This document shows positions 1-7,059 of a stretch of DNA of 17,215 nt, in pieces (position 1 is the first letter of the stretch; every line of letters starts with the position of its first letter). The notes under the pieces were generated by a model, which saw nothing but the letters and a program-made list of their open reading frames with translations, did not search any database and had not been told where the DNA came from. This DNA comes from an uncultured Erysipelotrichaceae bacterium (GTDB lineage Bacteria; Bacillota_I; Bacilli_A; RF39; UBA660): positions 1 through 17,215 of the forward strand of contig CADBMO010000076.1 in the NCBI GenBank assembly GCA_902795755.1, read 5' to 3'. Both the position numbers and the translations under genes were made by a program.

Positions 1-1170
1 CAAGATTATGCTGGCATGAAAACATTAACTGAAAATAAAACTAAAATAATTAGTGATGAAATAGAAAAAGCGATCGATAAAGCTACTAAAACTTTAAGTG
101 AAATAACTAATAGTCAAGAAAAAGTGTTAGGTCTTCATAAGACAGAGTTAAATAAGCTTACTGAGTCATTTAGATTAAGAATTAAAGATTTAGGTGATGA
201 ATACTTAAGAAAAATTAACGCTGCCGTAAGTGAAAATCCAGAAGCAGCATTAGAAGCTTTTGAAGAAAATGCTATACCTAAAACTCCTTATAATAAATTT
301 TTAGATAAAAGTATTCCACTTAGTGAGAGAATGAAAATGTTACGTGATAACTTAGATAAAAACGAAGTATATCACCATAGTTTCTTTGATATGGCAGAAC
401 AGGTGTTCTTGGGTAAAACTCCATATTTAGTAGGACCACATGGTGTAGGTAAAACAGAAAGCGTTATGCAATTTGGTAAAGCTATTGGACTTCCTATTTA
501 TGAAATGGGTTACATAAAAGATGAAAATGAAACGGTATTAGGTTATAAAGACATTAATGGTAACTACGTTAAAACAAACTTCTATGATGTATATCAAAGA
601 GGTGGAATTGCGTTTTTTGATGAAGTTGATAATAGTTTATCAAATGCATTTGTAGTTATGGACCGTATTATTCAGTTAATTGGATACAAACCATTTTTAT
701 TTAACGATGGAAAAACAATTAATCCTGATGAAAACTTATTGATAATAATGGGCGGTAATACATGGATGGATGGTACTAGTGAAGAGTACTCTGAAAGAGA
801 ACAACAATCTAAGACAATCATGAATAGAATAGAGCCAATTAAATACGATAATGATCCTAACGTAGAAAGTAAAATAATGGAAGATTATTCTGATTTTTAT
901 GAATTTGCTTTATTATATAGAGAGTATTTTAAAGAAAGGTCTAAATTATCAGAAGTAAGTATACGTGACTTATTATCTGCAAAAATTGATTTAGAAAATG
1001 GTCTTGATGTATCTAAACCATTAGATAGAAGATTTGTTAAAAACTTAAGTATTGAAACGTTACGAGCACTTTCTACTTATGTAGAAAATGGTCTTGCCGC
1101 TAAATACAAAGACCAAGATGGTTATGAAAACAAGACATTAAAAGCATTTAATATGTTAATAGGTAAGTAA
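1..1170 (+). CDS. MoxR/CobS-like AAA+ ATPase, 5' end outside window
   Basis: The frame is open from base 1, and the first ATG (16) has no Shine-Dalgarno sequence before it, so the gene probably starts upstream of the window. Numbering from that ATG, residues 1-75 are charged and helical. An AAA+ core follows, with Walker A GPHGVGKT (140-147) and Walker B GIAFFDEVD (D202, E203). An Asn in MGGNTW fits sensor 1, and an Arg in MNRIEP is a candidate arginine finger. The fold resembles the MoxR/CobS (AAA_5) group, whose members remodel or load partner proteins together with a vWA-domain protein. The next gene starts 2 bases after the stop and may be that partner. Such pairs also occur in phage and plasmid modules, and nothing upstream is visible to decide. 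The ATPase assignment is firm; the biological role is not. Confidence 0.8.
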   Translation, partial: QDYAGMKTLTENKTKIISDEIEKAIDKATKTLSEITNSQEKVLGLHKTELNKLTESFRLRIKDLGDEYLRKINAAVSENPEAALEAFEENAIPKTPYNKFLDKSIPLSERMKMLRDNLDKNEVYHHSFFDMAEQVFLGKTPYLVGPHGVGKTESVMQFGKAIGLPIYEMGYIKDENETVLGYKDINGNYVKTNFYDVYQRGGIAFFDEVDNSLSNAFVVMDRIIQLIGYKPFLFNDGKTINPDENLLIIMGGNTWMDGTSEEYSEREQQSKTIMNRIEPIKYDNDPNVESKIMEDYSDFYEFALLYREYFKERSKLSEVSIRDLLSAKIDLENGLDVSKPLDRRFVKNLSIETLRALSTYVENGLAAKYKDQDGYENKTLKAFNMLIGK

Positions 1171-1172
1171 TT

Positions 1173-2129
1173 ATGCAGTACAAAGAATATAATAAGAATG
1201 ATAATATATTTTATGAGTATTCTTTTGATGGGTTATATGATTTAATTGAGTTTATTAATAAAGTTGAACCATTAAGTTTCTGGAAAGTAAATGGTGGATA
1301 TCGTAGCATGGATGAAAATGTTATGGCACGTGGTACTAAATCTATGGAAGAAGCGATAGACTTATGTCTTAATTCTTCTTCAAAGAACATTGAAAACTAT
1401 GTTAAATTATCAGGTGATTTAGAAAAGGATTTTCCAAAATTATCTAATAAACGTAGTTTTGGATATAATTATTATGGTTCTAGGGTAAACGTACCAAGAG
1501 CATTAAAGGGTAATCCTAAATCAATGGAAGAGTTAATTAGGAAAAAGCCTTTAAAAACCATTACTATATGGGTTAACGTAGCATGTACAAATGCAACAGA
1601 TATAAAGGCTATTGAAAACAGAGGTACTATAATAAGTAGTTTAATTCATCTACTAGAACATTCTGGATATAGAGTTTCGCTTAATTTGTTTGCACTTTCA
1701 ATGTATGATGATGAATTTATACATATAAAAACAAACATAAAAAAACCAGGAGAACGATTAGATTTATCAAGCAGTTATTTTCCATTATGTCACCCTTCCT
1801 TTAACAGAAGATTTATGCTTGCTGTAATGGAAAGAACTAACGTAAAAGAAAAAGAAAATTGGAAGAATACAGCGGGTATTCCAGTTAACTCTATAGCAGA
1901 TTATTTAAAAGTTGATAAAGATAATGATATCATAATACCACAACCTAATTTAATTGGGATAGATGGATATGATATCTATACGGATACAATTTCATTTTTT
2001 GAAAACTTAAACATTTGTGATTATATTTTTCCTGGTAAAAAACTTGGGTTATATGAAGATAGCAACAAAGATAAAATGTTAAAGTTTATAGATGATGAAG
2101 ACTATAAAAAAGATCTTACTAAAAAGTAA
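1173..2129 (+). CDS. Uncharacterised partner of the AAA+ ATPase, possible vWA-like (DUF7192-type) protein
   Basis: A soluble protein of 318 residues, translated right after the ATPase with a weak AGGTAAG ribosome site, which suggests coupling. The N-terminal 120 residues include a Phe/Tyr-rich start and an MARGTKSMEEA segment. Residues 125-185 alternate a hydrophobic strand (KTITIWVNVA), a helix with ENRGTIISSLIHLLEHSGY and a second strand (RVSLNLFAL). That order resembles a Rossmann or vWA-like core as in CobT-type partners of MoxR/CobS ATPases, but no clear DxSxS metal-site motif is seen. I recall similar proteins filed as DUF7192 in mobile elements, but cannot verify this here. There is no signal peptide or membrane segment. 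The gene ends inside a terminator shared with murI, overlapping its 3' end by 11 bases. Confidence 0.6.
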   Translation: MQYKEYNKNDNIFYEYSFDGLYDLIEFINKVEPLSFWKVNGGYRSMDENVMARGTKSMEEAIDLCLNSSSKNIENYVKLSGDLEKDFPKLSNKRSFGYNYYGSRVNVPRALKGNPKSMEELIRKKPLKTITIWVNVACTNATDIKAIENRGTIISSLIHLLEHSGYRVSLNLFALSMYDDEFIHIKTNIKKPGERLDLSSSYFPLCHPSFNRRFMLAVMERTNVKEKENWKNTAGIPVNSIADYLKVDKDNDIIIPQPNLIGIDGYDIYTDTISFFENLNICDYIFPGKKLGLYEDSNKDKMLKFIDDEDYKKDLTKK

Positions 2130-2137
2130 GATCTTTT
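2108..2137. terminator. Bidirectional intrinsic terminator
   Basis: A perfect 13-base inverted repeat (2108-2120 with 2125-2137) encloses an AAAA loop. It has A-rich and T-rich ends on both sides, so it can end transcription of the ATPase pair on the plus strand and of murI on the minus strand. It lies inside both coding ends: the plus-strand stop (2127-2129) is in the right arm and the murI stop (2119-2121) is at the foot of the left arm and loop. Confidence 0.85.
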
Positions 2138-2850
2138 ATTATTGATAGGACTTTATCCGTAACGTCATTTTTAGATGAAATAACTTTTATACTACCTTTT
2201 TTATCATTTAAATTATTATTTAATAATACCTTTACTCTTTTTGATATACCTTTAGAACCATCAATAAACGTAGCATTAGGAAGTATTCTTTTTAAATTTT
2301 TAATCGCAAGTGGAAAATGTGTACAACCCAAAACAACTACTTCGGCATCTAAATTGTTTTTTAATATTTTTTTTAAGTAGTCATAAGTATCGTTATTATT
2401 TTCAATTAATTCTGCTAAATCAGGTGCTTCTATAAGCTTACAATCTATGGTTTTATAAGTTTTAAATAATTCTTTAAACCTTTCGCTTTCGCCTGTTCCC
2501 CTGGTAGTTATTACAATACTTTTTTCATTTTTATAATAATCGTGTACAACTTTAATAGCGGGTTCTGTTCCAACGAAAGTTATATCAGGATATTTTTTTC
2601 TTATGTCATTAAGAACCATAGACGTAGCAGTATTACATGCACAAATTATTAATTTTGGATTATAAACTAATAATTTATTAACAATATTATCAACGATTTT
2701 AAAAAGTTCATCTTTAGATTTATTACCATAAGGATTATTTATACTATCAGCATAATAAATATAGTTTTCGTTTGGTAATACTTTTATAACTTCCCTTAAT
2801 ATTGTGGCACCACCAATACCAGAGTCAAAAAAACAAATTGGATTTTGCAT
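2119..2850 (-). CDS. murI: Glutamate racemase
   Basis: This cytoplasmic enzyme interconverts L- and D-glutamate to supply D-Glu for peptidoglycan stem peptides (added by MurD). The 243-residue length is usual for the family. Visible motifs are the N-terminal FFDSGIGG (Asp9, Ser10), YYADSINNPYG (33-42), the first catalytic cysteine in CACNTATS (Cys72), TRGTGESE (116-123) and the second catalytic cysteine in LGCTHFPL (Cys176). All the usual active-site residues are present. The ATG at 2850 follows a GAGGGTG ribosome site on the minus strand. The gene stands alone, divergent from the unit at 2922 and convergent with the ATPase pair. Its promoter should lie in the AT-rich 2860-2910 segment, where a minus-strand TATAAT is seen at 2887-2882 without a good -35 box. 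Confidence 0.95.
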   Translation of the reverse strand: MQNPICFFDSGIGGATILREVIKVLPNENYIYYADSINNPYGNKSKDELFKIVDNIVNKLLVYNPKLIICACNTATSMVLNDIRKKYPDITFVGTEPAIKVVHDYYKNEKSIVITTRGTGESERFKELFKTYKTIDCKLIEAPDLAELIENNNDTYDYLKKILKNNLDAEVVVLGCTHFPLAIKNLKRILPNATFIDGSKGISKRVKVLLNNNLNDKKGSIKVISSKNDVTDKVLSIIKDLTF

Positions 2851-2892
2851 ATTTACACCCTCAATTTTAATTATATTAATTATTATATTTCA

Positions 2893-2901
2893 TGTTATAA
2901 T
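2893..2901 (+). promoter_or_regulatory. Extended -10 promoter for the 2922-4398 unit
   Basis: TATAAT at 2896-2901 is preceded by TG at 2893-2894 (TGn extension). There is no recognisable -35 box 16-18 bases upstream. AGGAGG (2907-2912) follows directly, so the leader would be very short. Confidence 0.55.
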
Positions 2902-2921
2902 TATATAGGAGGTTTATGTTT

Positions 2922-3551
2922 ATGGCAAGTTCTATGATACATATTTCAGTTGCAAACGAAATAAATAAGATAATAAATAAAGATAGAAAAAGTCTTTTAA
3001 TCGGTACAATTGCACCAGATATATCTAAACATATTGGTAAAACAAAATTAGAATCACATTTTTTAGATGACGTTAAAAATGATGTGCCTAATTTGAAAAG
3101 GTTTTTGGATAAATATAAAGATTATTTAGACGATGATTTTGTTTTAGGATACTATATACATTTATATACTGACTATTTATGGTTTAAATATTTTATACCT
3201 GATTTTTTCAAAGATAGCTACGTTTATAAATTAGATGGTACTAAAGAATATTTGCCAGAGGGTAAAGCGATAGAGTACATATATAATGACTATACTAATT
3301 TGAACGTTAATTTAATAGATGAATATGATTTAGAGTTAGATATATTTTATGAAGATATTCCTGAGTTTAAAAACATTATAGAAGAAATACCAATGGATAA
3401 GATTCAAATAATAGTAGATCAAGCTGGTATTATTCTTGAAAATACAAAGGTGGTAAAACCTTACGTATTTGATATGAAATTAGTTAATAATTTTATAAAA
3501 CTATGTAAGGAATATATATTATCAGATTTAAAGAATCTAGGGGTGATTTAA
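2922..3551 (+). CDS. Putative zinc-dependent phospholipase C-like protein
   Basis: About 209 residues, with no signal peptide or membrane helix. His and Asp residues sit where metal ligands are expected in the zinc-dependent phospholipase C/S1-P1 fold: SMIHISVAN (His7), TIAPDISKH (Asp33), SHFLDD (His46) and GYYIHLYTDYLW (His80, Asp84). Many Bacillota carry intracellular proteins of this shape, annotated as zinc-dependent phospholipase C or hydrolase, with unknown substrates. An in-frame ATG at 2916 lies only 3 bases after AGGAGG (2907-2912), while the ATG at 2922 is 9 bases away, so 2922 is preferred. The stop is one base before the TTG start of the exporter gene, so the two are co-translated. 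Family call moderate; activity unknown. Confidence 0.6.
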   Translation: MASSMIHISVANEINKIINKDRKSLLIGTIAPDISKHIGKTKLESHFLDDVKNDVPNLKRFLDKYKDYLDDDFVLGYYIHLYTDYLWFKYFIPDFFKDSYVYKLDGTKEYLPEGKAIEYIYNDYTNLNVNLIDEYDLELDIFYEDIPEFKNIIEEIPMDKIQIIVDQAGIILENTKVVKPYVFDMKLVNNFIKLCKEYILSDLKNLGVI

Positions 3552-3552
3552 C

Positions 3553-4398
3553 TTGAAAGAAATAATAATAGAAACTTTAATAGATGCTTTAAAATTATTA
3601 CCATTTTTATTTGTAACGTTTTTAATAATGGAGTACATAGAACATAAATTTAGTAAAAAAAGCAAGAAAAAAATAAGTAAGGCAGGTAAGTTTGGGCCAT
3701 TAATTGGTAGCCTTTTAGGAGCGGTTCCACAATGCGGTTTTTCGGTAATGGCTACAAATCTTTATGCAACTAGAATTATAACTATAGGTACACTTATATC
3801 TATTTATTTATCTACTTCTGATGAAATGTTACCAATATTAATATCAGAAAGAGCAGATTTTGGTATAATTATAAAAATACTACTTTTGAAGATTGTTATT
3901 GGTATGATATGTGGATTTATAATAGATTTAATTCTTAGAAAAAAAGAACAAAAAGAATATGAAATACAAAACTTTTGTTTAGAAAATCACTGTGATTGTG
4001 AGCATGGTATAGTAAAATCATCTATTAAGCACACAATTAATATCTTGTTGTTCATTATAGGTATAACTTTTGTATTAAATATTGGTATTGAATACTTAGG
4101 AGAGGATAAAATAGGTAGCTTGTTTTTAAAAAATAATATATTTAGTCCATTCATATCAAGTTTAATTGGATTAATACCAAATTGTGGTGCTAGCGTTATA
4201 TTAACGGAGCTATATTTAAAGGGTGTTATATCATTTGCATCATGTATAGCAGGATTATTAACAGGTAGTGGTGTTGCCTTTATTGTGTTATTTAAAGTTA
4301 ATAAAAAACTAAAAGATAATTTAAAAATATTATTATTAGTGTACTTAATAGGCGCAGTATCTGGAGTAGTTATAAACATAATTAGTATGATTTTTTAA
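3553..4398 (+). CDS. Putative heavy-metal/manganese exporter (ArsP_2-like membrane protein)
   Basis: A 281-residue polytopic membrane protein made of two related halves. Each half has a signature at a helix break: LGAVPQCGFSV (Cys61) and IGLIPNCGASV (Cys211). Between them lies a cytoplasm-type loop with Cys and His residues, ENHCDCEHG (His146, Cys147, Cys149, His151). The STSDEMLPI motif (87-95) also fits the family known as putative 10TM heavy-metal exporters or putative manganese transporters. Substrate and direction are inferred from the family only. The start is TTG at 3553, preceded by AGGGGTGAT (3539-3547). No ATG in frame would keep the first hydrophobic helix. It is second in a two-gene unit behind the phospholipase-like gene, and a terminator begins at its stop codon. 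Confidence 0.7.
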   Translation: MKEIIIETLIDALKLLPFLFVTFLIMEYIEHKFSKKSKKKISKAGKFGPLIGSLLGAVPQCGFSVMATNLYATRIITIGTLISIYLSTSDEMLPILISERADFGIIIKILLLKIVIGMICGFIIDLILRKKEQKEYEIQNFCLENHCDCEHGIVKSSIKHTINILLFIIGITFVLNIGIEYLGEDKIGSLFLKNNIFSPFISSLIGLIPNCGASVILTELYLKGVISFASCIAGLLTGSGVAFIVLFKVNKKLKDNLKILLLVYLIGAVSGVVINIISMIF

Positions 4399-4424
4399 AA
4401 GGCCAAAAAGAGGTCTTTTTTTTT
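4397..4424 (+). terminator. Intrinsic terminator after the exporter gene
   Basis: AAAAGGCC (4397-4404) pairs with GGTCTTTT (4412-4419) with one G-T wobble across a 7-base loop. Nine T residues follow to 4424. The left arm starts within the stop codon. Confidence 0.85.
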
Positions 4425-4430
4425 ATAAAA

Positions 4431-4462
4431 ATATGTCGAAATATGTAATTATATGCTATAAT
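4431..4462 (+). promoter_or_regulatory. Promoter of the matrix operon with helically phased repeats
   Basis: TATAAT at 4457-4462 has a TGn extension (4454-4456). The -35 region is poor. The pentamer ATATG occurs at 4431, 4441 and 4451, exactly 10 bases apart, which would place the three copies on one face of the helix just upstream of the -10 box. Such spacing is typical of activator sites such as those of response regulators, but no regulator is identified. Confidence 0.55.
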
Positions 4463-4512
4463 TATTATGTATGATAAACTAGGGCTTTGTGGTCTTGGCA
4501 GAGGAGTTAAAT

Positions 4513-5088
4513 ATGAGAAAAGTATTAAAATTAATAGGGGATATAATAATATTTTTGCTATTAATATTATTAGTATTAAACTTAGTTGTGATTATTAAAT
4601 CTAAATTAAAACCTAATTCAGTACCAGGATTATTTGGGTATAAACCTTTAGTTGTATTATCTGGTTCGATGAAGAGCCAAATAGATGTGGGAGACCTTGT
4701 AATCGTAAAAGAAGATGATGCAAAAAACATAAAGGTTAATGATATAATTGCTTTTAAAACTAAAAAAACCGTTGTTGCTCATAGGGTAAGAAAGGTTTAT
4801 AAGACAAACAAAGGTATATGTTTCGAAACCAAGGGTGATAGCAACAACGTTGCGGATGATAAATTAGCATGTGATAAAGCTTTAGTTGGTAAGTATATAT
4901 TTAAAATAAGTAAATTAGGAAACTTTATTTTATTTATCCAAAAGCCATTAGGATTTGCATTGTTACTAATATCAATACTATTTATTGGAACAGTAATGTA
5001 CATAATTGAAAATAATAGATTAAACAAAGAATTATTAAAAGAAAAAGAAGAAGAGTTAAGAAGGGCGAAAAATGCTAATAAAAAATGA
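4513..5088 (+). CDS. sipW: SipW-type (ER-type) signal peptidase I, first copy
   Basis: A membrane-bound serine peptidase that removes signal peptides from TasA/camelysin-type proteins at the outer face of the membrane. The 191 residues hold an N-terminal anchor (about 7-28), the catalytic serine in VLSGSM (Ser52), and a histidine in the place taken by lysine in ordinary bacterial enzymes (AHR, His90), the mark of the ER-type branch. GDSNNVADD (Asp109, Asp115) supplies the acidic residue. A second membrane helix lies at about 145-165, with a charged tail rich in Glu and Lys. An in-frame GTG exists at 4489, but GAGGAG (4501-4506) sits 6 bases before the ATG at 4513, which decides the start. First gene of the operon, directly before the major TasA-like subunit, its likely substrate. 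Ends in TGA. Confidence 0.9.
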   Translation: MRKVLKLIGDIIIFLLLILLVLNLVVIIKSKLKPNSVPGLFGYKPLVVLSGSMKSQIDVGDLVIVKEDDAKNIKVNDIIAFKTKKTVVAHRVRKVYKTNKGICFETKGDSNNVADDKLACDKALVGKYIFKISKLGNFILFIQKPLGFALLLISILFIGTVMYIIENNRLNKELLKEKEEELRRAKNANKK

Positions 5089-5117
5089 TGTAAATTTCAA
5101 CAATGGAAATTTTACAT
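5088..5117 (+). repeat. Intergenic hairpin between sipW and the TasA-like gene
   Basis: ATGTAAATTTC (5088-5098) pairs with GAAATTTTACAT (5106-5117), with one bulged A and a short loop. No T-run follows, so it looks like an mRNA processing or stabilising hairpin, or a weak attenuator, rather than a full terminator. The strong AAAGGAGGTG ribosome site of the next gene begins 15 bases later. Confidence 0.5.
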
Positions 5118-5146
5118 AGATATTTTATGATAAAGGAGGTGAAATA

Positions 5147-5761
5147 ATGAAGAAGAGAAAATCACTAATTATTGCAGTATTACTATTATTAGTTGGTGTT
5201 TCAACTGCTTATGTTGCTGGAACTTATGCAAAGTATACTGGTGAAGTATCAGGTGATGCAACGGTTACGGTTGCTAAATGGAATTTTGAAGATGATAACG
5301 CACTAACAACAATAAACGTTGATTTAGCAGAAAACTATGAAAAAACTATTTTAGCAGATGGTAAAATAGCACCAGGAACTAGTGGTTCATTTGCAATTGA
5401 TTTAAAAAATACTAGTGAAGTTGCTGTTGCTTGGAATTTATCAGTAGGTAGTGCTACAAATAAACCTACAAACTTAAAATTCTATAAAGATGCAGCTCAT
5501 ACAGTAGAATTAACACCAGGTGAAACTACTATTACAGGTAAACTAGCTCAAGGTGATTCAACTGGTTTAACAGTAAATGTATACTGGACATGGCCATATG
5601 AAACAGGTGCTGTAAATAATAACGTAGCAGCTGGAGATGGTGTTGATACTGATGATGGTAAAGATGCTAAAACATTAACTGTTCCAGTAACTATTAAAGG
5701 TGTTCAAATTGCTCCTGTTGCAGAAGGTAGTAACACAGCAATTACATCTCAAATTGATTAA
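5147..5761 (+). CDS. TasA/camelysin-like secreted fibre subunit with SipW-type signal peptide
   Basis: A 204-residue exported protein. A Lys/Arg-rich start and hydrophobic stretch (7-24) lead to GTYAKYTG (25-32), the SipW-dependent signal pattern seen in TasA (GTWAAF) and camelysin (GTFAYF). Cleavage is likely after Ala28. The mature part is small, acidic and beta-rich, with VTVAKWNF (40-47), the family-like KIAPGTSGSF (73-82), WTWPYETG (147-154) and an Asp-rich loop DGVDTDDGKD (164-173) that could bind calcium. There are no cysteines and no LPXTG anchor. The ribosome site AAAGGAGGTG (5133-5142) is the best in the operon, and hairpins flank the gene on both sides, suggesting it is the most abundant product. 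By homology it should form extracellular matrix fibres; protease activity claimed for some camelysins cannot be judged here. Confidence 0.85.
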   Translation: MKKRKSLIIAVLLLLVGVSTAYVAGTYAKYTGEVSGDATVTVAKWNFEDDNALTTINVDLAENYEKTILADGKIAPGTSGSFAIDLKNTSEVAVAWNLSVGSATNKPTNLKFYKDAAHTVELTPGETTITGKLAQGDSTGLTVNVYWTWPYETGAVNNNVAAGDGVDTDDGKDAKTLTVPVTIKGVQIAPVAEGSNTAITSQID

Positions 5762-5762
5762 A

Positions 5763-5810
5763 ATGGAAGTTATAACTTCCATATAGGAAATAAAAATATT
5801 TATTTTCTAT
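5763..5810 (+). terminator. Tandem hairpins after the major subunit gene (partial terminator or 3' stabiliser)
   Basis: A perfect 20-base palindrome (5763-5782) begins two bases after the stop codon. A second hairpin follows at once: 12-base arms 5783-5794 and 5799-5810 with one wobble and a 4-base loop. Neither is followed by a clean T-tract, although the second right arm is T-rich. Read-through with partial termination, or protection of the upstream message, would lower expression of the distal genes relative to the fibre subunit. Confidence 0.5.
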
Positions 5811-5843
5811 ATGGGTGTTAAAACCAAGAATATAGGTGATAGT

Positions 5844-6596
5844 ATGAGTAAAGATAAAGAGTACACACATATTAGAGGAATATTAATAATGCTTATAATA
5901 ATAGCATTATTAATACTAGTATTTTTGACTAGATGTTCTAAGGTAACCGATGTAGATATATTAAAACCAACGGGTAATATTAATGTATTTGACATTGATA
6001 TAAACTCAAATTGTAAGGGAAATAATTGTGAAGTTACTGATAAAGATGGTAAGTTCATAAAAACAATATCTACAAACGTAGAAAATTTTGCTTTTAGTGA
6101 AGAAGTGGCAGAAGATGATAAAGTAATTGAAGAAGAAGATGATGATAAGATAGTCTCTGGAGAAGTATACGTAGATGATGCTGATGGTAGATATGTTTTT
6201 GCTAGAAAATTAGATATCTTTAATCATTCGGCGTATGATTTAGGAGATAAGATAGCACCTGGAGTTAGTAACGTATATCAATTTGTTGTTCATAATAGTA
6301 CGGATTCAAATATTAAATACAACATAAAAATGGTTGATTTAGAAAGCTCTAAAGTAACCATGAAATATAGGTTAAAAAAAGGTAATACTTATGTTGCTGA
6401 TTCTTCAAATAAATGGGTAAGTGCTAATAGTATTAATACTAAATTCCAAGTTTTAAACTATGGTGTATCAGATGAATATTCTCTAGAGTGGAAATGGGAC
6501 TATGAAGGTAAAGTAGATAAAAAAGATAGTGAAGCTGGTAAGTTAGCAGGAGAGTATAAATTAGGTATAAAAGTATACTTTGAGGCGGTTAATTAA
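5844..6596 (+). CDS. Membrane-anchored protein with a TasA-like domain
   Basis: A 250-residue protein with a short cytoplasmic head, one membrane helix (about 11-29), an extracellular region with a strongly acidic linker (86-103), and a C-terminal domain related to the major subunit. That domain shares KIAPGVSNVYQF (136-147; compare KIAPGTSGSF), an Asn-Ser/Thr run after it, and WKWDYEG (216-222; compare WTWPYETG). Cys31 follows the helix but has Arg before it, so this is not a standard lipobox; Cys57 and Cys62 may form a disulfide. It may tether or nucleate the fibre, as TapA-type accessory proteins do in Bacillus, although no sequence similarity to TapA is claimed. An in-frame ATG at 5811 lacks a ribosome site, whereas ATAGGTGAT (5832-5840) serves the ATG at 5844. 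Its stop overlaps the next start (TAATG). Confidence 0.7.
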   Translation: MSKDKEYTHIRGILIMLIIIALLILVFLTRCSKVTDVDILKPTGNINVFDIDINSNCKGNNCEVTDKDGKFIKTISTNVENFAFSEEVAEDDKVIEEEDDDKIVSGEVYVDDADGRYVFARKLDIFNHSAYDLGDKIAPGVSNVYQFVVHNSTDSNIKYNIKMVDLESSKVTMKYRLKKGNTYVADSSNKWVSANSINTKFQVLNYGVSDEYSLEWKWDYEGKVDKKDSEAGKLAGEYKLGIKVYFEAVN

Positions 6597-7042
6597 TGAA
6601 AAAAGTATTATCTATTATATTAATTATAATAATGCTATTTATTATTCTAATTAATGTATCATCAGTTTTTAATACGTCTTTTTTAGGTTTTAGAACTTTT
6701 AGAATATCATCTGGAAGTATGATGCCATATTTAAAAGTAAATGATTTAATTATCATTAAAAAGCAAGATAAATATCACGTTAATGATATTGTTACTTATG
6801 AGGATAATAATTCTTATGTAACACATCGTATTATTAAAATAAAAAATAATAAATACGTATTAAAGGGAGATGCAAATAATACTAATGATGAAGGATTAGT
6901 TGCAAAGAAAAACATTGTTGGTAAATTATTATATAAGTTTAAACTTATAGGTTTTAATAGTTCTTTTGAATACTTTGCATTTTTCTTTGGAGTATTTGTT
7001 ATAGGACTTGTAATAACCATCTTGATACCAGATAAAAAATAA
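6596..7042 (+). CDS. SipW-type (ER-type) signal peptidase I, second copy
   Basis: A second, shorter ER-type signal peptidase (148 residues). It has an N-terminal anchor (about 4-24), the catalytic serine in ISSGSMMP (Ser41), YVTHR with His77 in place of lysine, GDANNTND (Asp92, Asp98), and a C-terminal membrane helix (126-144). It diverges clearly from the copy at 4513: it lacks the charged C-terminal tail and has a shorter segment between the anchor and Ser. The start codon overlaps the previous stop by one base, so translation is coupled to the anchored protein. The two following genes encode exported proteins with Lys-Tyr after the hydrophobic segment, and are its most likely substrates. 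Two dedicated SipW enzymes in one operon suggest different substrate preferences or processing steps. Confidence 0.88.
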   Translation: MKKVLSIILIIIMLFIILINVSSVFNTSFLGFRTFRISSGSMMPYLKVNDLIIIKKQDKYHVNDIVTYEDNNSYVTHRIIKIKNNKYVLKGDANNTNDEGLVAKKNIVGKLLYKFKLIGFNSSFEYFAFFFGVFVIGLVITILIPDKK

Positions 7043-7059
7043 TAGCAAAGGAGGAAAAT

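Noticed and set aside
3987..4379. A 130-codon minus-strand open frame inside the exporter gene
   Set aside because: It is antisense to a clear membrane-protein gene, lacks a ribosome site and shows only mirrored codon composition.
4489..4512. Upstream GTG start for sipW
   Set aside because: The Shine-Dalgarno GAGGAG lies inside this extension and serves the ATG at 4513.
5924..5940. Possible lipoprotein signal in the anchored protein (FLTRC)
   Set aside because: Arg directly before Cys31 does not fit a lipobox, which needs a small residue at that position.
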